64,000 bases of DNA from Phaeodactylibacter luteus (lineage in GTDB: Bacteria > Bacteroidota > Bacteroidia > Chitinophagales > Saprospiraceae). A program made the translations under genes and the position numbers. Each line of letters starts with the position of its first letter. The first letter of the stretch is position 1. Below the pieces are notes generated by a model. The model did not search any database, was not told where the DNA came from, and worked only from the letters and a program-made list of their open reading frames with translations. The stretch lies in assembly GCF_007993045.1 (NCBI RefSeq), contig NZ_VOOR01000015.1:52471-116470 (forward strand). Direction: 5' to 3'. Below are positions 8,174-17,346 of this stretch, piece after piece.

Positions 8174-10783
8174 CTAATCCAGTTGCCCAGCCAAGACAAA
8201 GGCTATTTTCTCTCTTCGGGTATCGCCTTCTGGGGTAAAGAGCTCAGCGAATAAAATATAGACCCCAAGCCTGGCGCGGCTGCCGTCCGCCGCTACGCCA
8301 TCCCATTTGAATGTACCGGTGCTGCCCAGTATTTCATTATTGGCGAGGCGGGCAACTTCCCGGCCAGAGGCGTCGAATACCCAAGCATTCAAGGTATAGC
8401 CGGGCTGGTCAGCCGTATAGTCAATCAGCAGTACATCCTCGAATCCGTCCTCATCTGGTGAAAAGCGCTTGCGCGGAAGGCTGATGATGCCGGGCTCTGC
8501 TCCTGCCTCTTGCTCAAACTGTTGTGAGTTGGGGGCAGTAGGGGTGGCAAAGCCTGCTGTGGATGCTGCAGAGTGCCAATTGCCCCCGCTCTGCGATGGG
8601 GCCTCTGTCGAGATCCTTTCGAGGGACACCCCGTCCTCATCATCTAAAAGAGGGTAATGCCAGTCAGCTGTGTAGTCGAGCGCATCTAAGGTGATACCTC
8701 CCAGTACAAGGGTGAGGTTGCCTTCGTCGTCATCAAGCCCGGGCAGATCCGCTTCGAACAATAGGGCGGGGGCAGGAACGGCATACCTGCTCAGGATGTC
8801 TTCGGGGGCCTCGGTAAGGACAAGGTGGTTGCCGGGGAAGATGAGGAGGTTGCCGCCTACAGCCCCTTCGGTGTCCCCGCTCTCTTTGAGCGTATTCTGC
8901 AGCAGCAGGCCGGTCAGGTCTATGATTTTATCGCTCCGGTTATAGAGCTCCACAAAGTCGGAGCCTCCGGAGGCGGGGTTGAACAAGATTTCGTTGATGA
9001 CCACGTCGCCGGGCACAGGAGGGGAGGGGATGCCTAGCGGCAGTTCGGCAGGGGCAAGGGCATTGCCGGTACAGTCTTTAAGGCTCTGCCCAAGCGCGAG
9101 GGTATAGGCCTGCCCGGGCAGCAGGTCTTCGCCTAAAACGAGCAGTACTTCTGTATTGCCAGGTTGGGGCAGCGCGCTGAGGAGCGGGATGCTGGGGGAA
9201 ATGGCATATCCTTCCAGGCTGGCCAGGCTGGAGGCATCCATGACTTCATTGAAGCGGATGCGTATTTCCATGGTGCTTTCGGGTATGGCCTGGAGCGCAA
9301 AGGGAGGGGCATCATCAGCCCCACTTCCCATCACGCTGTTTGGCTGTCCGGGCGTACCGCCGGCTGTTGCATCAGATGCACGCCAATTGCCCGGGCAATC
9401 GTAGGGGCCTTCCAGCTCAATGATTTCAAGGCTGTACCCTCCATCAGCACGATTGATATCCCGGTACCAGCCATCGGTGTAGGCGATGGCGAAAATGACA
9501 TCGCCCTGAGCGTTGGTGAGGAGGATGTCATCCCCGCCATTGACGAGGGCGGGGAGGCTGCTCATCCCGGCAGCAGGCCCATATTGGGTAAACTCGTTGA
9601 GGGCTTCATCGCTGCAGATGGTGATGTAAGACTGTGGCAGCAGGGGGGCATCAGGCAGTGGGACAGGGGCCCCGCCGTTGGACAGGCGCAGGGTGCTGAG
9701 GTCGATGGCTTTGCTGCTGCGGTTGTACAGCTCAATGAACTCCTCCTCCGGGAGCCCAACAGATGGGGTAGGGTCGGGCAAGAACTCGGACACAATGATG
9801 TCCTGAAAGGCTGCCGGCTCAAAATTGAAAAAAGTAAAGGAAGCAGATAGCACTCCGGAGAGGTTGCCGTTGGCATCGGCAATGCCTGTCGCGCTAATGG
9901 TGTAGGGCACCCCATTTTGGAGCGCGCTGCCGAGAGAAAGCCGCACCTGGGCGGGATCGCTGAGCTGTTCGGCAGAAGCCGGGCTGCCCTGCCCGTCGCT
10001 GATGCTATAATTGGATGCAAGGTTGGCCGTAGCCGGGCTCAGGGCTTCATTGAACTGCAGGAGTATGGAGAAAGGGCTTTCTGCTACAGCGGACAAAAGG
10101 CTTGGCGGGGCGGTGTCTTCAAAAAGAGGGCCGATGGACAGGTCGTCCAGGAAAAAGTTTTCGGACCGGGTAGCGGTATAGGTGCACACCCAGCCGAAAT
10201 AGGTACTGATAGGGTAGGTATCATCAATGGCTGCCCCTTCCAGCTGATAAGCTTCGCCGCCTGTATAATCGGCTTCGAGAGACCACTCCCCTGCGGTGCT
10301 TCGGCTGATGCGCACCCTCGCCTGATTGGGGTCAGTGCCCACCGCCCCCGTTGTGCCGGCCAGCAGAAGGGTGCTGCTGTTGCCGTCTTGGCGGTAAAGC
10401 TCAAGTGCATCATCGGCCCCTGAAATACCGCCTATCCGCAGGTAGTAACCTTCCCCTTCGGCAAGCTGAGGGCTGTTGGAGGCAAGGTACACCCGTGCAT
10501 AGTTGCCAGCCGAAGGCGCAAAGTCCTGACGGATCAGGAAGGACCAGGACGTAGCGGCATCAGTGGAGGTTGGGGCGGAGAGGTAAAGGGCCGCTTCGCT
10601 GTTCCCAGATGCGCTGGGGTCGAAGAGCTGCAGGGTTTCGCCAATAACCGCGAACTGCCCGGTATCTCCAGACCATGGAGGGTTGTTGGTGAAATCCCCG
10701 TCGCTGAAGTCATCGGTCAGTTGAGCCCAGGAAGGTAGGGCCAGAAAGGTAAGGGCAAAGGCCAGTAGTATGTGCTTTTCCAT
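8174..10783 (-). CDS. Secreted multidomain protein with lamin-tail domains and FlgD-like C-terminus
   Basis: 869 aa from the ATG at 10783 (MEKHILLAFALT...), chosen because it opens directly into a signal peptide ending SWAQ. The in-frame ATG at 10807 adds eight residues ahead of it. Visible domains are an N-terminal beta-sandwich (about 20-210), two Ig-like modules of the type TAPPSLLSAVAESPFSILLQF, and two lamin-tail domains (IIVSEFLPDPTPSVGLPEEE with FIELYNRSSKAIDL, and VVINEILFNPASGGSDFVEL). The C-terminal domain (FSPDEDGFEDVLLIDY ... FKWDGVAADGSRARLGVYIL) resembles FlgD-Ig or gliding-type T9SS tails. It is probably a cell-surface or extracellular structural protein. The function is unknown. 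Confidence 0.85.
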   Translation of the reverse strand: MEKHILLAFALTFLALPSWAQLTDDFSDGDFTNNPPWSGDTGQFAVIGETLQLFDPSASGNSEAALYLSAPTSTDAATSWSFLIRQDFAPSAGNYARVYLASNSPQLAEGEGYYLRIGGISGADDALELYRQDGNSSTLLLAGTTGAVGTDPNQARVRISRSTAGEWSLEADYTGGEAYQLEGAAIDDTYPISTYFGWVCTYTATRSENFFLDDLSIGPLFEDTAPPSLLSAVAESPFSILLQFNEALSPATANLASNYSISDGQGSPASAEQLSDPAQVRLSLGSALQNGVPYTISATGIADANGNLSGVLSASFTFFNFEPAAFQDIIVSEFLPDPTPSVGLPEEEFIELYNRSSKAIDLSTLRLSNGGAPVPLPDAPLLPQSYITICSDEALNEFTQYGPAAGMSSLPALVNGGDDILLTNAQGDVIFAIAYTDGWYRDINRADGGYSLEIIELEGPYDCPGNWRASDATAGGTPGQPNSVMGSGADDAPPFALQAIPESTMEIRIRFNEVMDASSLASLEGYAISPSIPLLSALPQPGNTEVLLVLGEDLLPGQAYTLALGQSLKDCTGNALAPAELPLGIPSPPVPGDVVINEILFNPASGGSDFVELYNRSDKIIDLTGLLLQNTLKESGDTEGAVGGNLLIFPGNHLVLTEAPEDILSRYAVPAPALLFEADLPGLDDDEGNLTLVLGGITLDALDYTADWHYPLLDDEDGVSLERISTEAPSQSGGNWHSAASTAGFATPTAPNSQQFEQEAGAEPGIISLPRKRFSPDEDGFEDVLLIDYTADQPGYTLNAWVFDASGREVARLANNEILGSTGTFKWDGVAADGSRARLGVYILFAELFTPEGDTRREKIAFVLAGQLD

Positions 10784-10936
10784 TTGGCGAAAATAAGGTT
10801 TTCGCACGGCCTTTCTTACTTTGAAAGGCGGCTCCCGACGGTACAGGTGTAAAAAAAAGGTTGAATTCCAGCCGCCTAGGGGCTAAATTTTACTGTGCAG
10901 GGGGGCATAAAACTTTCCCTAATCCCTTAATGCGTT

Positions 10937-10944
10937 TATCTTTG
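10937..10944 (+). promoter_or_regulatory. Candidate -7 element for asd
   Basis: TATCTTTG matches TAnnTTTG exactly and lies 87 bp before the asd ATG. The -33 box is not clear. Confidence 0.45.
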
Positions 10945-11031
10945 CCGACCAAGTTGCTGAAAAGCATTTGCGTTAAGCCCTGGCCACCGGCAGTTGCAAC
11001 CGCCGGGTCATCGTTTAAAACATATAGAATT

Positions 11032-12036
11032 ATGAAAGTTGCTGTTGTAGGCGTTACCGGGCTAGTGGGCACCGTCATGTGCCGGGTCTTGGAGGAGCGC
11101 GAGCTGCCCATTTCTGAATTTATACCTGTGGCCTCAGCCCGGTCGGTTGGGAAAACGGTAAAGTTCAAAGGGCAGGAGTATACCATTATTGGCATGGAAG
11201 ATGCGATCGCAGCACGCCCGGATATTGCGATCTTCTCAGCGGGCGGCAGCACATCTCTGGAGTATGCGCCCCAATTTGCCGAAGTGGGCACCACGGTAAT
11301 TGATAACTCCTCTGCTTGGCGTATGGACCCTTCCAAAAAACTGGTCGTACCAGAGATCAACGCGGCAGAACTGCAGCCCGAAGATAAAATCATCGCCAAC
11401 CCCAATTGTTCTACCATTCAGATGGTGATGGCTTTGGCGCCCCTGCACCGTGCTTTTGGCATCAAGCGGATAGTGGTATCCACCTATCAGTCGTTTACAG
11501 GTACTGGGATGAAGGCGGTGAAACAGTATCAGCTGGAGAAGAAGGGCTACGAGCCTAAGGCAGAGGAAATGGCTTACCATTACCCTATCTTTGAGAATTG
11601 TCTGCCCCACTGCGATGTATTCCTGGATAACAGCTATACGAAAGAGGAAATGAAGCTCGTTAATGAGACGCGCAAAATCCTGAACGATGACAGCATAGGC
11701 GTTACGGCGACCGCTGTGCGCGTGCCTGTAGATGGCGGCCACTCCGAATCGGTCAACGTAGAATTTCGCCAACCTTTTGACATAGAAGAGGTTTACCGTT
11801 TGCTCAGGGAAACACCGGGGATTACCATTCAGGATGACCTGGGCAACAACCACTATCCCATGCCTCGTTTTGCTAAAGACCAGGACGATGTGTTCGTGGG
11901 GCGCATCCGAAGGGATGAGTCGGTAGCCAATGGCCTGAACCTGTGGATTGTCGCAGACAACCTGCGTAAGGGGGCGGCTACCAATGCCGTCCAGATTGCT
12001 GAATACCTTTATCAACACAAAGCAGCAGGGGCTTGA
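11032..12036 (+). CDS. asd: Aspartate-semialdehyde dehydrogenase
   Basis: NADPH-dependent reduction of aspartyl phosphate to aspartate semialdehyde, shared by lysine/diaminopimelate, threonine and methionine synthesis. The ATG at 11032 gives 334 aa, the usual length, and begins with the nucleotide-binding motif VAVVGVTGLVG. The upstream in-frame ATG at 10861 would add 57 residues that overlap the promoter region. The active-site Cys is in NPNCST, and the substrate-binding GG-H-S segment VDGGHSESVNVEF is present. It stands alone, with a coiled-coil gene 119 bp downstream. Confidence 0.96.
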   Translation: MKVAVVGVTGLVGTVMCRVLEERELPISEFIPVASARSVGKTVKFKGQEYTIIGMEDAIAARPDIAIFSAGGSTSLEYAPQFAEVGTTVIDNSSAWRMDPSKKLVVPEINAAELQPEDKIIANPNCSTIQMVMALAPLHRAFGIKRIVVSTYQSFTGTGMKAVKQYQLEKKGYEPKAEEMAYHYPIFENCLPHCDVFLDNSYTKEEMKLVNETRKILNDDSIGVTATAVRVPVDGGHSESVNVEFRQPFDIEEVYRLLRETPGITIQDDLGNNHYPMPRFAKDQDDVFVGRIRRDESVANGLNLWIVADNLRKGAATNAVQIAEYLYQHKAAGA

Positions 12037-12155
12037 CCCCATGCTGCCCGAGCATAATATTGTATTATTTTGGCCCCTTATGGGGCACGACATGAATTAC
12101 CGTTTCCGGGGCTGGCAAAGGCCAGCCCCAAAGTTTAATTTGACGAATCACGACT

Positions 12156-13484
12156 ATGAAGACAAAGCTTGTACTTTGGGGGGCCAATTCGCAGGATGAA
12201 AAAATCCTGGTAGCCGTTGAGTTGTTGGCAGATGATAATAAAGTGAAGATTTATACCTTCCCCGAGGCGATCGCCACGGAGACATTCAGCCAGCAGATGA
12301 TGACCGAATGGCGGCTGGATAAACCAGTAGCATTCCCGGAAGGGTTCACGGAAACAGAGCGTGCGCTCAACCTATCGGAAAGCCTTTTGCCAGAACAGAT
12401 CAAAGTGGAGCGCAGCGATCTGGTCACACGTGCTCAGACCGAATGGCAGTTTATTGTGCTCTCTTCCAAACTGAGCCAGGCTTATCAGTCTGAATTGGAG
12501 GACTTGCGCGAACGGGTGAGCCGACTGGAATCCTACGAGAAGCCCATCTGGGAAGAGCTCAAAGGCTTTTGGGACAAAGTACAGGAGCAAGTGCGCGAGC
12601 GCAATTTGTTCAGAGGGCATGCCGATGCGCTCCGGGATATGACCAACGAGCTCTTTACCGAAATGAAGAGCCTGCGCAATAGAATGGACAAGGAGTTCGC
12701 TCAGCAGTCCAAAGACAATATGCAGCAGTTTATGGATATGCTCGATGGGATAGAACAGCGTATTGCTGACAACAAACGCCTGCAGGGCATTTTCGATGAA
12801 CTGAAAAAAATGCAGCGGCAGTTCCGGGAAGCGAAATTTACCCGAGATGACCGCAACAAGGTCTGGAAACGCCTGGACAAGTCCTTTAAGATTGTGAAGG
12901 AAAAGCGCTTTGGCGCAGAAAGCGGGGACGACCGCTCTCCCCTCGAGCGCACTCAGCGCCGCATGAAAGGCCTATTAGGGGCTATCGAGAAAATGGAAAC
13001 CTCCATCAGCCGGGATCAGGATGAGCTCAACTTCCAAAACCGCAAAATTGCCCGGACCGACGGGCAGCTGGAAGCGCAAATCCGAAGCGCAAAAATCAAA
13101 ATGGTAGAGGAGCGCATCAACTCCAAAAAGTTGAAGCTGGAGGATATGCTCAAAACTAAGGCTGAGCTCGAGCGCCGCACACAAAGCCTTGAGGCCAAAG
13201 CGGCAAAGCGCAAGGAGCAGGAGAAAATAAAAGAGGCCGAAGCAGAGGCTAAGGCCAAAATCCAAGAGCAAATTAAAGAGGAAGCAGCAACCCGGGCGGA
13301 GGATAGCGGGAAGCTCGAACAGGCGGCAGAACAGATAACCGACAAGCCTGCTGCTGCTGAGCCGGCTAAGGCCGAAGCCCCTGGGGGGCTCGATGAGGTT
13401 GTCGCTACCGCTCAGGCTGTCGCCGCAGTCGTGAGCGGGCAAGTGAGCGAAGCCACCGCTAAACTCGAAAAAGAGCAGGCTTAA
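12156..13484 (+). CDS. Cytoplasmic coiled-coil protein of unknown function
   Basis: 442 aa with no signal peptide or membrane helix. The N-terminal 80 residues form a small mixed domain ([20 protein letters not shown]). Residues 100-380 are almost entirely charged helix rich in Glu, Lys, Arg and Gln with heptad-like spacing, that is, long coiled coils ([22 protein letters not shown] segments). The C-terminal 70 residues are Ala/Glu/Lys/Pro rich and probably disordered. A strong terminator follows. I do not recognise the family with certainty. The layout of a globular head, a rod and a disordered tail suggests a scaffold or chromosome/cell-shape role, which is inference only. Confidence 0.8.
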   Translation: MKTKLVLWGANSQDEKILVAVELLADDNKVKIYTFPEAIATETFSQQMMTEWRLDKPVAFPEGFTETERALNLSESLLPEQIKVERSDLVTRAQTEWQFIVLSSKLSQAYQSELEDLRERVSRLESYEKPIWEELKGFWDKVQEQVRERNLFRGHADALRDMTNELFTEMKSLRNRMDKEFAQQSKDNMQQFMDMLDGIEQRIADNKRLQGIFDELKKMQRQFREAKFTRDDRNKVWKRLDKSFKIVKEKRFGAESGDDRSPLERTQRRMKGLLGAIEKMETSISRDQDELNFQNRKIARTDGQLEAQIRSAKIKMVEERINSKKLKLEDMLKTKAELERRTQSLEAKAAKRKEQEKIKEAEAEAKAKIQEQIKEEAATRAEDSGKLEQAAEQITDKPAAAEPAKAEAPGGLDEVVATAQAVAAVVSGQVSEATAKLEKEQA

Positions 13485-13507
13485 AGCCGGCCTCAGGCCT
13501 CGATGTT

Positions 13508-13553
13508 CAATAAAAAAGGTGCTTTGCAGCCAAGCAAAGCACCTTTTTTATTG
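13508..13553. terminator. Strong bidirectional intrinsic terminator
   Basis: A perfect 20-bp stem (13508-13527 with 13534-13553) and a 6-nt AGCCAA loop. The stem has A6 on the 5' arm and T6 on the 3' arm, so it works on either strand. It lies 24 bp after the coiled-coil gene. Confidence 0.92.
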
Positions 13554-13888
13554 GGCTGCGGTATGGTTTCGCTCTTTTTTGCGCCTTTTTCCGCTGTTCT
13601 ATTTTTTTATCCCAGAAGGGTTTTTTCACAAAAAAGCCTTTTAAAGCCATTCATAAAGAGTTGTTGGCTATTTGTTTTTTCACAATGAGCCCGATGTGTC
13701 TTTGTAGATGGAGCGCAGAGTCCTCATATTTGTAATGTGATCGGAAGATAAGAGCAGCAAAAGCGTTGGCAACAGCTTCCGACAACTCAAAATTGAAATA
13801 TGTTCATGGGATTATAATTTAGTGATAGTGTTGTCCCGAAGCCTTAGTCTAGGTTTCGGGACGCACATACACTATGAGAGCACCCTCC

Positions 13889-14002
13889 CAAAAAATAAAA
13901 GGCGAACAAAAATGTTCGCCTCCTGACTAATTCATGTTCATGGGATTACGGTCGTCTATATGAGATTACGATTTGTCCAGCTCGCAAAATCATGCGATGC
14001 TG
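13889..14002 (-). ncRNA. Candidate small RNA of about 110 nt
   Basis: On the minus strand a textbook promoter (14040-14009) is followed about 100 bp later by an intrinsic terminator. The terminator is the stem GGCGAACA/TGTTCGCC (13920-13913 with 13908-13901) followed by TTTTATTTTTT (13900-13890). Between them there is no conserved coding frame, only a possible 15-codon ORF (MILRAGQIVISYRRP) and the repeat motif ATCCCATGAACA. Boundaries are predicted from promoter and terminator positions. No known RNA family was recognised. Confidence 0.5.
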
Positions 14003-14008
14003 ATGCAA

Positions 14009-14040
14009 CAAAAGTAGGCGATTTAATCCGATATATCAAA
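14009..14040 (-). promoter_or_regulatory. Promoter for the candidate small RNA
   Basis: The minus strand reads TTTG, a 20-nt spacer, then TACTTTTG. Both boxes fit the Bacteroidota consensus TTG-N19/20-TAnnTTTG, one of only two two-box matches I found in the window. Confidence 0.65.
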
Positions 14041-14170
14041 AGATGTATACGGAATTGTCACATGTTTTAGCAGTTATTTTTCCGATTAACTATCTCGCTG
14101 CTGCAAGCGGCTGCGGAATAATGAATTAGAGATATAGTTAATTTTGGATATGTTCATGGGATTATAAGTG

Positions 14171-14207
14171 AAAATCGCGTTCCGGACCGGAGCGCGATTT
14201 TTTTTTT
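14171..14207. terminator. Intrinsic terminator downstream of the HDAC-like gene
   Basis: A hairpin AAAATCGCGTTCCGG / CCGGAGCGCGATTTT with a long T run (14198-14207) on the plus strand and a short TTTT on the minus strand. It begins 8 bp past the stop of the minus-strand deacetylase gene and can also stop plus-strand transcription from the noncoding block. Confidence 0.8.
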
Positions 14208-14214
14208 GCCCACA

Positions 14215-15117
14215 TTAGAAGAAAATCTCCTGAGCTGTGCGGAAGGTGTTGGCGTGGGCTTCCACAATGTGCGATAGCCGCTCAGAGTACCCGCCCCCCA
14301 TACTGACCGTAACAGGGATGCGGTGCTGATGACAGGCCTGCAGCACCAACCTATCCCTTTCCTTGCAGCCTTCTAAGCTTAGGCTCAGCCTTCCGAGCTT
14401 ATCCGAATAGATGACATCCACACCAGACAGATAGAAAACATGATCGGGCTGCACCTTATCTAGGAGGCGGGGCAGGGTATCCTTCAGCAGCTTGAGATAA
14501 GGCCCATCTTCCGTCTTGTCCGGCAGCCCGATGTCGAGGTCAGATGGCACCTTCCTGTGAGGGTAATTTTTTTCACCGTGCATGCTGAAGGTGAAGACCC
14601 TGGGCTCGTGCTGGAAAATCTGAGCCGTTCCGTTGCCCTGATGCACGTCAAGGTCGATGACCAGAATCTTTTTGGCCAAACGGTGTTTCAATAGGTGGTT
14701 GGAGGCGATAGCGATGTCATTAAAAACACAAAACCCTTCCCCTTTATGGGAAAAAGAGTGGTGCGTCCCTCCTGCCACATTCATAGCCACCCCGTACTGC
14801 CGTGCGTAGTGCGCACACTGTACGGTCCCATTGGCAATATGCCTGCCCCGCTCAATGAGCCTAGCCGTCATCGGGAAGCCAATCGCACGGATCTCTTTTG
14901 GGGAAAGGGCCTGATGCTTGAGCTTGTCCCAGTACGCTGCTTCGTGCGTCCACAGGATTTCCTCCTCCGTCAGTGGGGCAGGGTGGAAAAACTGATCCTC
15001 AGAGACTGTCCCTTCGTAGAGCAGCTGCTCCGGGATGAGCTCGTACTTGATCATCGGGAAGCGGTGTTTCTCAGGCAGTTCGTATTTGTAGATGGGGGAA
15101 AAGGCTATTTTCAGCAT
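14215..15117 (-). CDS. Histone-deacetylase-like zinc amidohydrolase (AcuC/HDAC superfamily)
   Basis: 300 aa from the ATG at 15117 (MLKIAFSPIYKYELPEKHRF). The open frame continues upstream through MITE copy C to 15477, but that extension is repeat-encoded and is rejected. Arginase/deacetylase fold with the tandem active-site histidines GGTHH (His119/120), GFCVFNDIAIA, zinc ligands Asp157 and His159 (DLDVHQGNG) and Asp234 (SGVDVIYSDKLGRL). The bacterial members deacetylate small molecules or protein lysines. The substrate here is unknown. Confidence 0.93.
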   Translation of the reverse strand: MLKIAFSPIYKYELPEKHRFPMIKYELIPEQLLYEGTVSEDQFFHPAPLTEEEILWTHEAAYWDKLKHQALSPKEIRAIGFPMTARLIERGRHIANGTVQCAHYARQYGVAMNVAGGTHHSFSHKGEGFCVFNDIAIASNHLLKHRLAKKILVIDLDVHQGNGTAQIFQHEPRVFTFSMHGEKNYPHRKVPSDLDIGLPDKTEDGPYLKLLKDTLPRLLDKVQPDHVFYLSGVDVIYSDKLGRLSLSLEGCKERDRLVLQACHQHRIPVTVSMGGGYSERLSHIVEAHANTFRTAQEIFF

Positions 15118-15185
15118 ACGCAACAAGGTGCAGGGGAGCGTTGGTTCAACGATGTAAGGCGGTGCATGCCATCGGCTGGCACAAA

Positions 15186-15387
15186 GGGCGCAAACCAGAT
15201 TGTCGTTATTTTTAGGGGCCTGCCCCTGCCTGAGGGCAGGTGCCGCTATGCTACGGGGCTCGCTGTCCGCTCGGCCCCTCGCCCTACAGGCATCGGGTCT
15301 GGCCTTCGGCCACCCCTCCGCAGCGCTAGGCCAATGCCAGGCTAAAGCCTCTGCAAGATAAACGCTTGCGGCATCTTGGCCCACGCC
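15186..15387 (-). repeat. Dispersed MITE-like repeat, copy C (complete, inverted)
   Basis: In reverse orientation, GGGCGCAAACCAGATTGTCG is at 15186 and the degenerate other terminus (GCGGCATCTTGGCCCACGCC) ends at 15387. It carries the long core variant with the GGCCTTCGGCC hairpin. It fills most of the gap between the deacetylase gene and lysS. The remaining 15388-15571 holds the lysS promoter region. Confidence 0.88.
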
Positions 15388-15489
15388 AAGTACAAGCATG
15401 GTAACGAAAAGGAAGGGCGAAGGTTCAAAACTGAGTCCCCTTTGAAGGATTGCCGCACAGTAAATGCAGCGTTTCAAGAACTATTCGCT

Positions 15490-15497
15490 TATTTTTG
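15490..15497 (+). promoter_or_regulatory. Candidate -7 element for lysS
   Basis: TATTTTTG fits TAnnTTTG and lies 75 bp before the lysS ATG. No convincing -33 TTG was found. Confidence 0.4.
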
Positions 15498-15571
15498 CGC
15501 TTCTTACACCAATCGTATTATCAACTTGACGGCAGGCACGGTGTTGCCTGCGGAAAAACATTCAGCACAAC

Positions 15572-17128
15572 ATGCAACTCAGCGAACAGGAAATCCTACG
15601 CCGGGAAAACATGCAGCAGCTCCGAGAGCTGGGCATTGACCCCTACCCACCAGAAGCCTTTGAAGTGACCGCTTACGCCAAACAGGTGAAGGAAGGGTTT
15701 AAGGACGGTGAAGGGGAAACGCCCAACTTCCAGGAAGTCAGCCTCTCCGGTCGCCTCATGGGCAGCCGGGTGATGGGCAAAGCTTCCTTTGCTGAGCTGC
15801 AGGACACCACCGGCCGTATTCAGGTTTACATCGCACGTGATGAGATTTGCCCCGGAGAGGATAAGGACCTTTACAATAAGGTCTTCAAAAAATTACTGGA
15901 TATCGGTGACTTCATCGGCGTAAAAGGGTTCGCTTTCCGTACCCGAATGGGGGAAATCACCATTCACGTTAAAGAGCTGACTGTGCTGTCCAAATCGCTC
16001 AAGCCGCTCCCGGTAGTAAAGCGGGACGAAGAGGGCAACGTTTACGATGCCTTTACCGACCCCGAACAGCGCTATCGGCAGCGTTATGTCGATCTGACGG
16101 TCAACCCAGAAGTGCGGGAAGTTTTCCTCAAGCGCAGTAAGCTCATTTCGGCCATGCGCCGCTACTTTGACGGGCAGGGCTGGCTGGAAGTGGAGACGCC
16201 CATCCTGCAGCCCATACATGGTGGGGCGGCAGCCAGGCCCTTTGCTACCCACCACAATACGCTCGATATGCCGCTCTACATGCGCATTGCCAACGAGCTC
16301 TACCTCAAGCGCCTGATTGTTGGCGGGTTTGATGGGGTCTACGAGATCGGCAAGATGTTCCGCAATGAGGGCATGGACCGCACCCACAACCCGGAGTTTA
16401 CCTCCATGGAGATCTACATCGCCTACAAAGACTACAATTGGATGATGGCCATGGTGGAAGAGCTGCTGGAGTACATCGCCAAAGCGGTGACCGGGGGCAC
16501 GCAGGTGGAATATGAAGGTAAGATGATCAATTATGCGGGCCCTTACCGCCGCCTTTCTATGTACGATTCCATCAAGGAGTACACGGGCATTGATATTTCT
16601 GAAATGGACGAAGCCGCCCTGCGGCAGACCTGCAAGAGCCTCCACATTGAGGTAGACAGCAGCATGGGCAAAGGAAAGCTCATTGATGAGATCTTCGGCG
16701 AAAAAGTGGAGGAGCACCTGATTCAGCCTACCTTTATCACGGACTATCCCATCGAGATGACTCCGTTGGCCAAGAAACACCGCAGCGTGGAAGGGCTGGT
16801 AGAGCGCTTCGAGCTCTTTGTCAATGGCAAAGAAATTGCCAACGCTTATACCGAACTGAACGACCCCATCGATCAGCGCGAGCGTTTCGAAGATCAGCTG
16901 AAGCTGGCAGAACGGGGAGATGAAGAGGCTATGGCGCTCGACGAAGACTTCCTCCGCTCCCTAGAGTACGGTATGCCGCCGACGTCCGGGCTGGGCATCG
17001 GCATTGACCGCCTCACCATGCTCATGACTGATAAGCACTCTATACAAGAAGTGCTGTTCTTCCCGCAGATGCGCCCTCAGAAAAAGCAGGAGGGAGAACC
17101 GGGGGCAGAGCCTGGGGCTGAAGCCTGA
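15572..17128 (+). CDS. lysS: Lysyl-tRNA synthetase, class II
   Basis: Charges tRNA-Lys. The 518-aa protein has an N-terminal OB-fold anticodon-binding domain (about 55-165, [20 protein letters not shown]) and a class II catalytic core. Motif 2 is seen as [20 protein letters not shown] and motif 3 as [13 protein letters not shown]. The short acidic C-terminal tail ([12 protein letters not shown]) lies outside the family core. The start ATG at 15572 opens [20 protein letters not shown], a typical LysS N-terminus. Confidence 0.98.
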   Translation: MQLSEQEILRRENMQQLRELGIDPYPPEAFEVTAYAKQVKEGFKDGEGETPNFQEVSLSGRLMGSRVMGKASFAELQDTTGRIQVYIARDEICPGEDKDLYNKVFKKLLDIGDFIGVKGFAFRTRMGEITIHVKELTVLSKSLKPLPVVKRDEEGNVYDAFTDPEQRYRQRYVDLTVNPEVREVFLKRSKLISAMRRYFDGQGWLEVETPILQPIHGGAAARPFATHHNTLDMPLYMRIANELYLKRLIVGGFDGVYEIGKMFRNEGMDRTHNPEFTSMEIYIAYKDYNWMMAMVEELLEYIAKAVTGGTQVEYEGKMINYAGPYRRLSMYDSIKEYTGIDISEMDEAALRQTCKSLHIEVDSSMGKGKLIDEIFGEKVEEHLIQPTFITDYPIEMTPLAKKHRSVEGLVERFELFVNGKEIANAYTELNDPIDQRERFEDQLKLAERGDEEAMALDEDFLRSLEYGMPPTSGLGIGIDRLTMLMTDKHSIQEVLFFPQMRPQKKQEGEPGAEPGAEA

Positions 17129-17155
17129 TTGTTTTTGATAGCCCTTGTAAGGATA

Positions 17156-17195
17156 CAGCGCTGTGCCGGCTGCCGGCACAGCGCTGCCTGTTTTG
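17156..17195 (+). terminator. Terminator after lysS
   Basis: A perfect 14-bp stem CAGCGCTGTGCCGG (17156-17169) / CCGGCACAGCGCTG (17173-17186) with a 3-nt loop, followed by CCTGTTTTGG. The U tract is short but the stem is very strong. Confidence 0.7.
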
Positions 17196-17346
17196 GCCTG
17201 CCTGCCCCTCTGCTCACGCTAAACCGCCAACGGCTCGCACTGCCCGTCAACTGCTCAGAGGGCATTGCCTGCCTTGCTGCTTTTTCGTAACTTCACTCAG
17301 AACATAGCAGGCTGTTCCGGCCTGTTGAACAACTAAAATTCACTCC

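Larger units (their letters stand above)
13801..14165 (+). repeat. Three spaced direct repeats TGTTCATGGGATTAY in a noncoding block
   Basis: Copies at 13801-13815, 13935-13949 and 14151-14165 lie in a 660-bp gap without a supported gene (13554-14214). The first is followed by an 11-bp hairpin (13833-13843 with 13852-13862, GTCCCGAAGCC type). The third is followed directly by the terminator at 14171. The second lies inside the candidate small RNA on the other strand. Confidence 0.8.

Noticed and set aside
15118..15477. N-terminal extension of the deacetylase gene
   Set aside because: Residues come from the MITE core; the enzyme domain begins at the ATG at 15117 with normal length.
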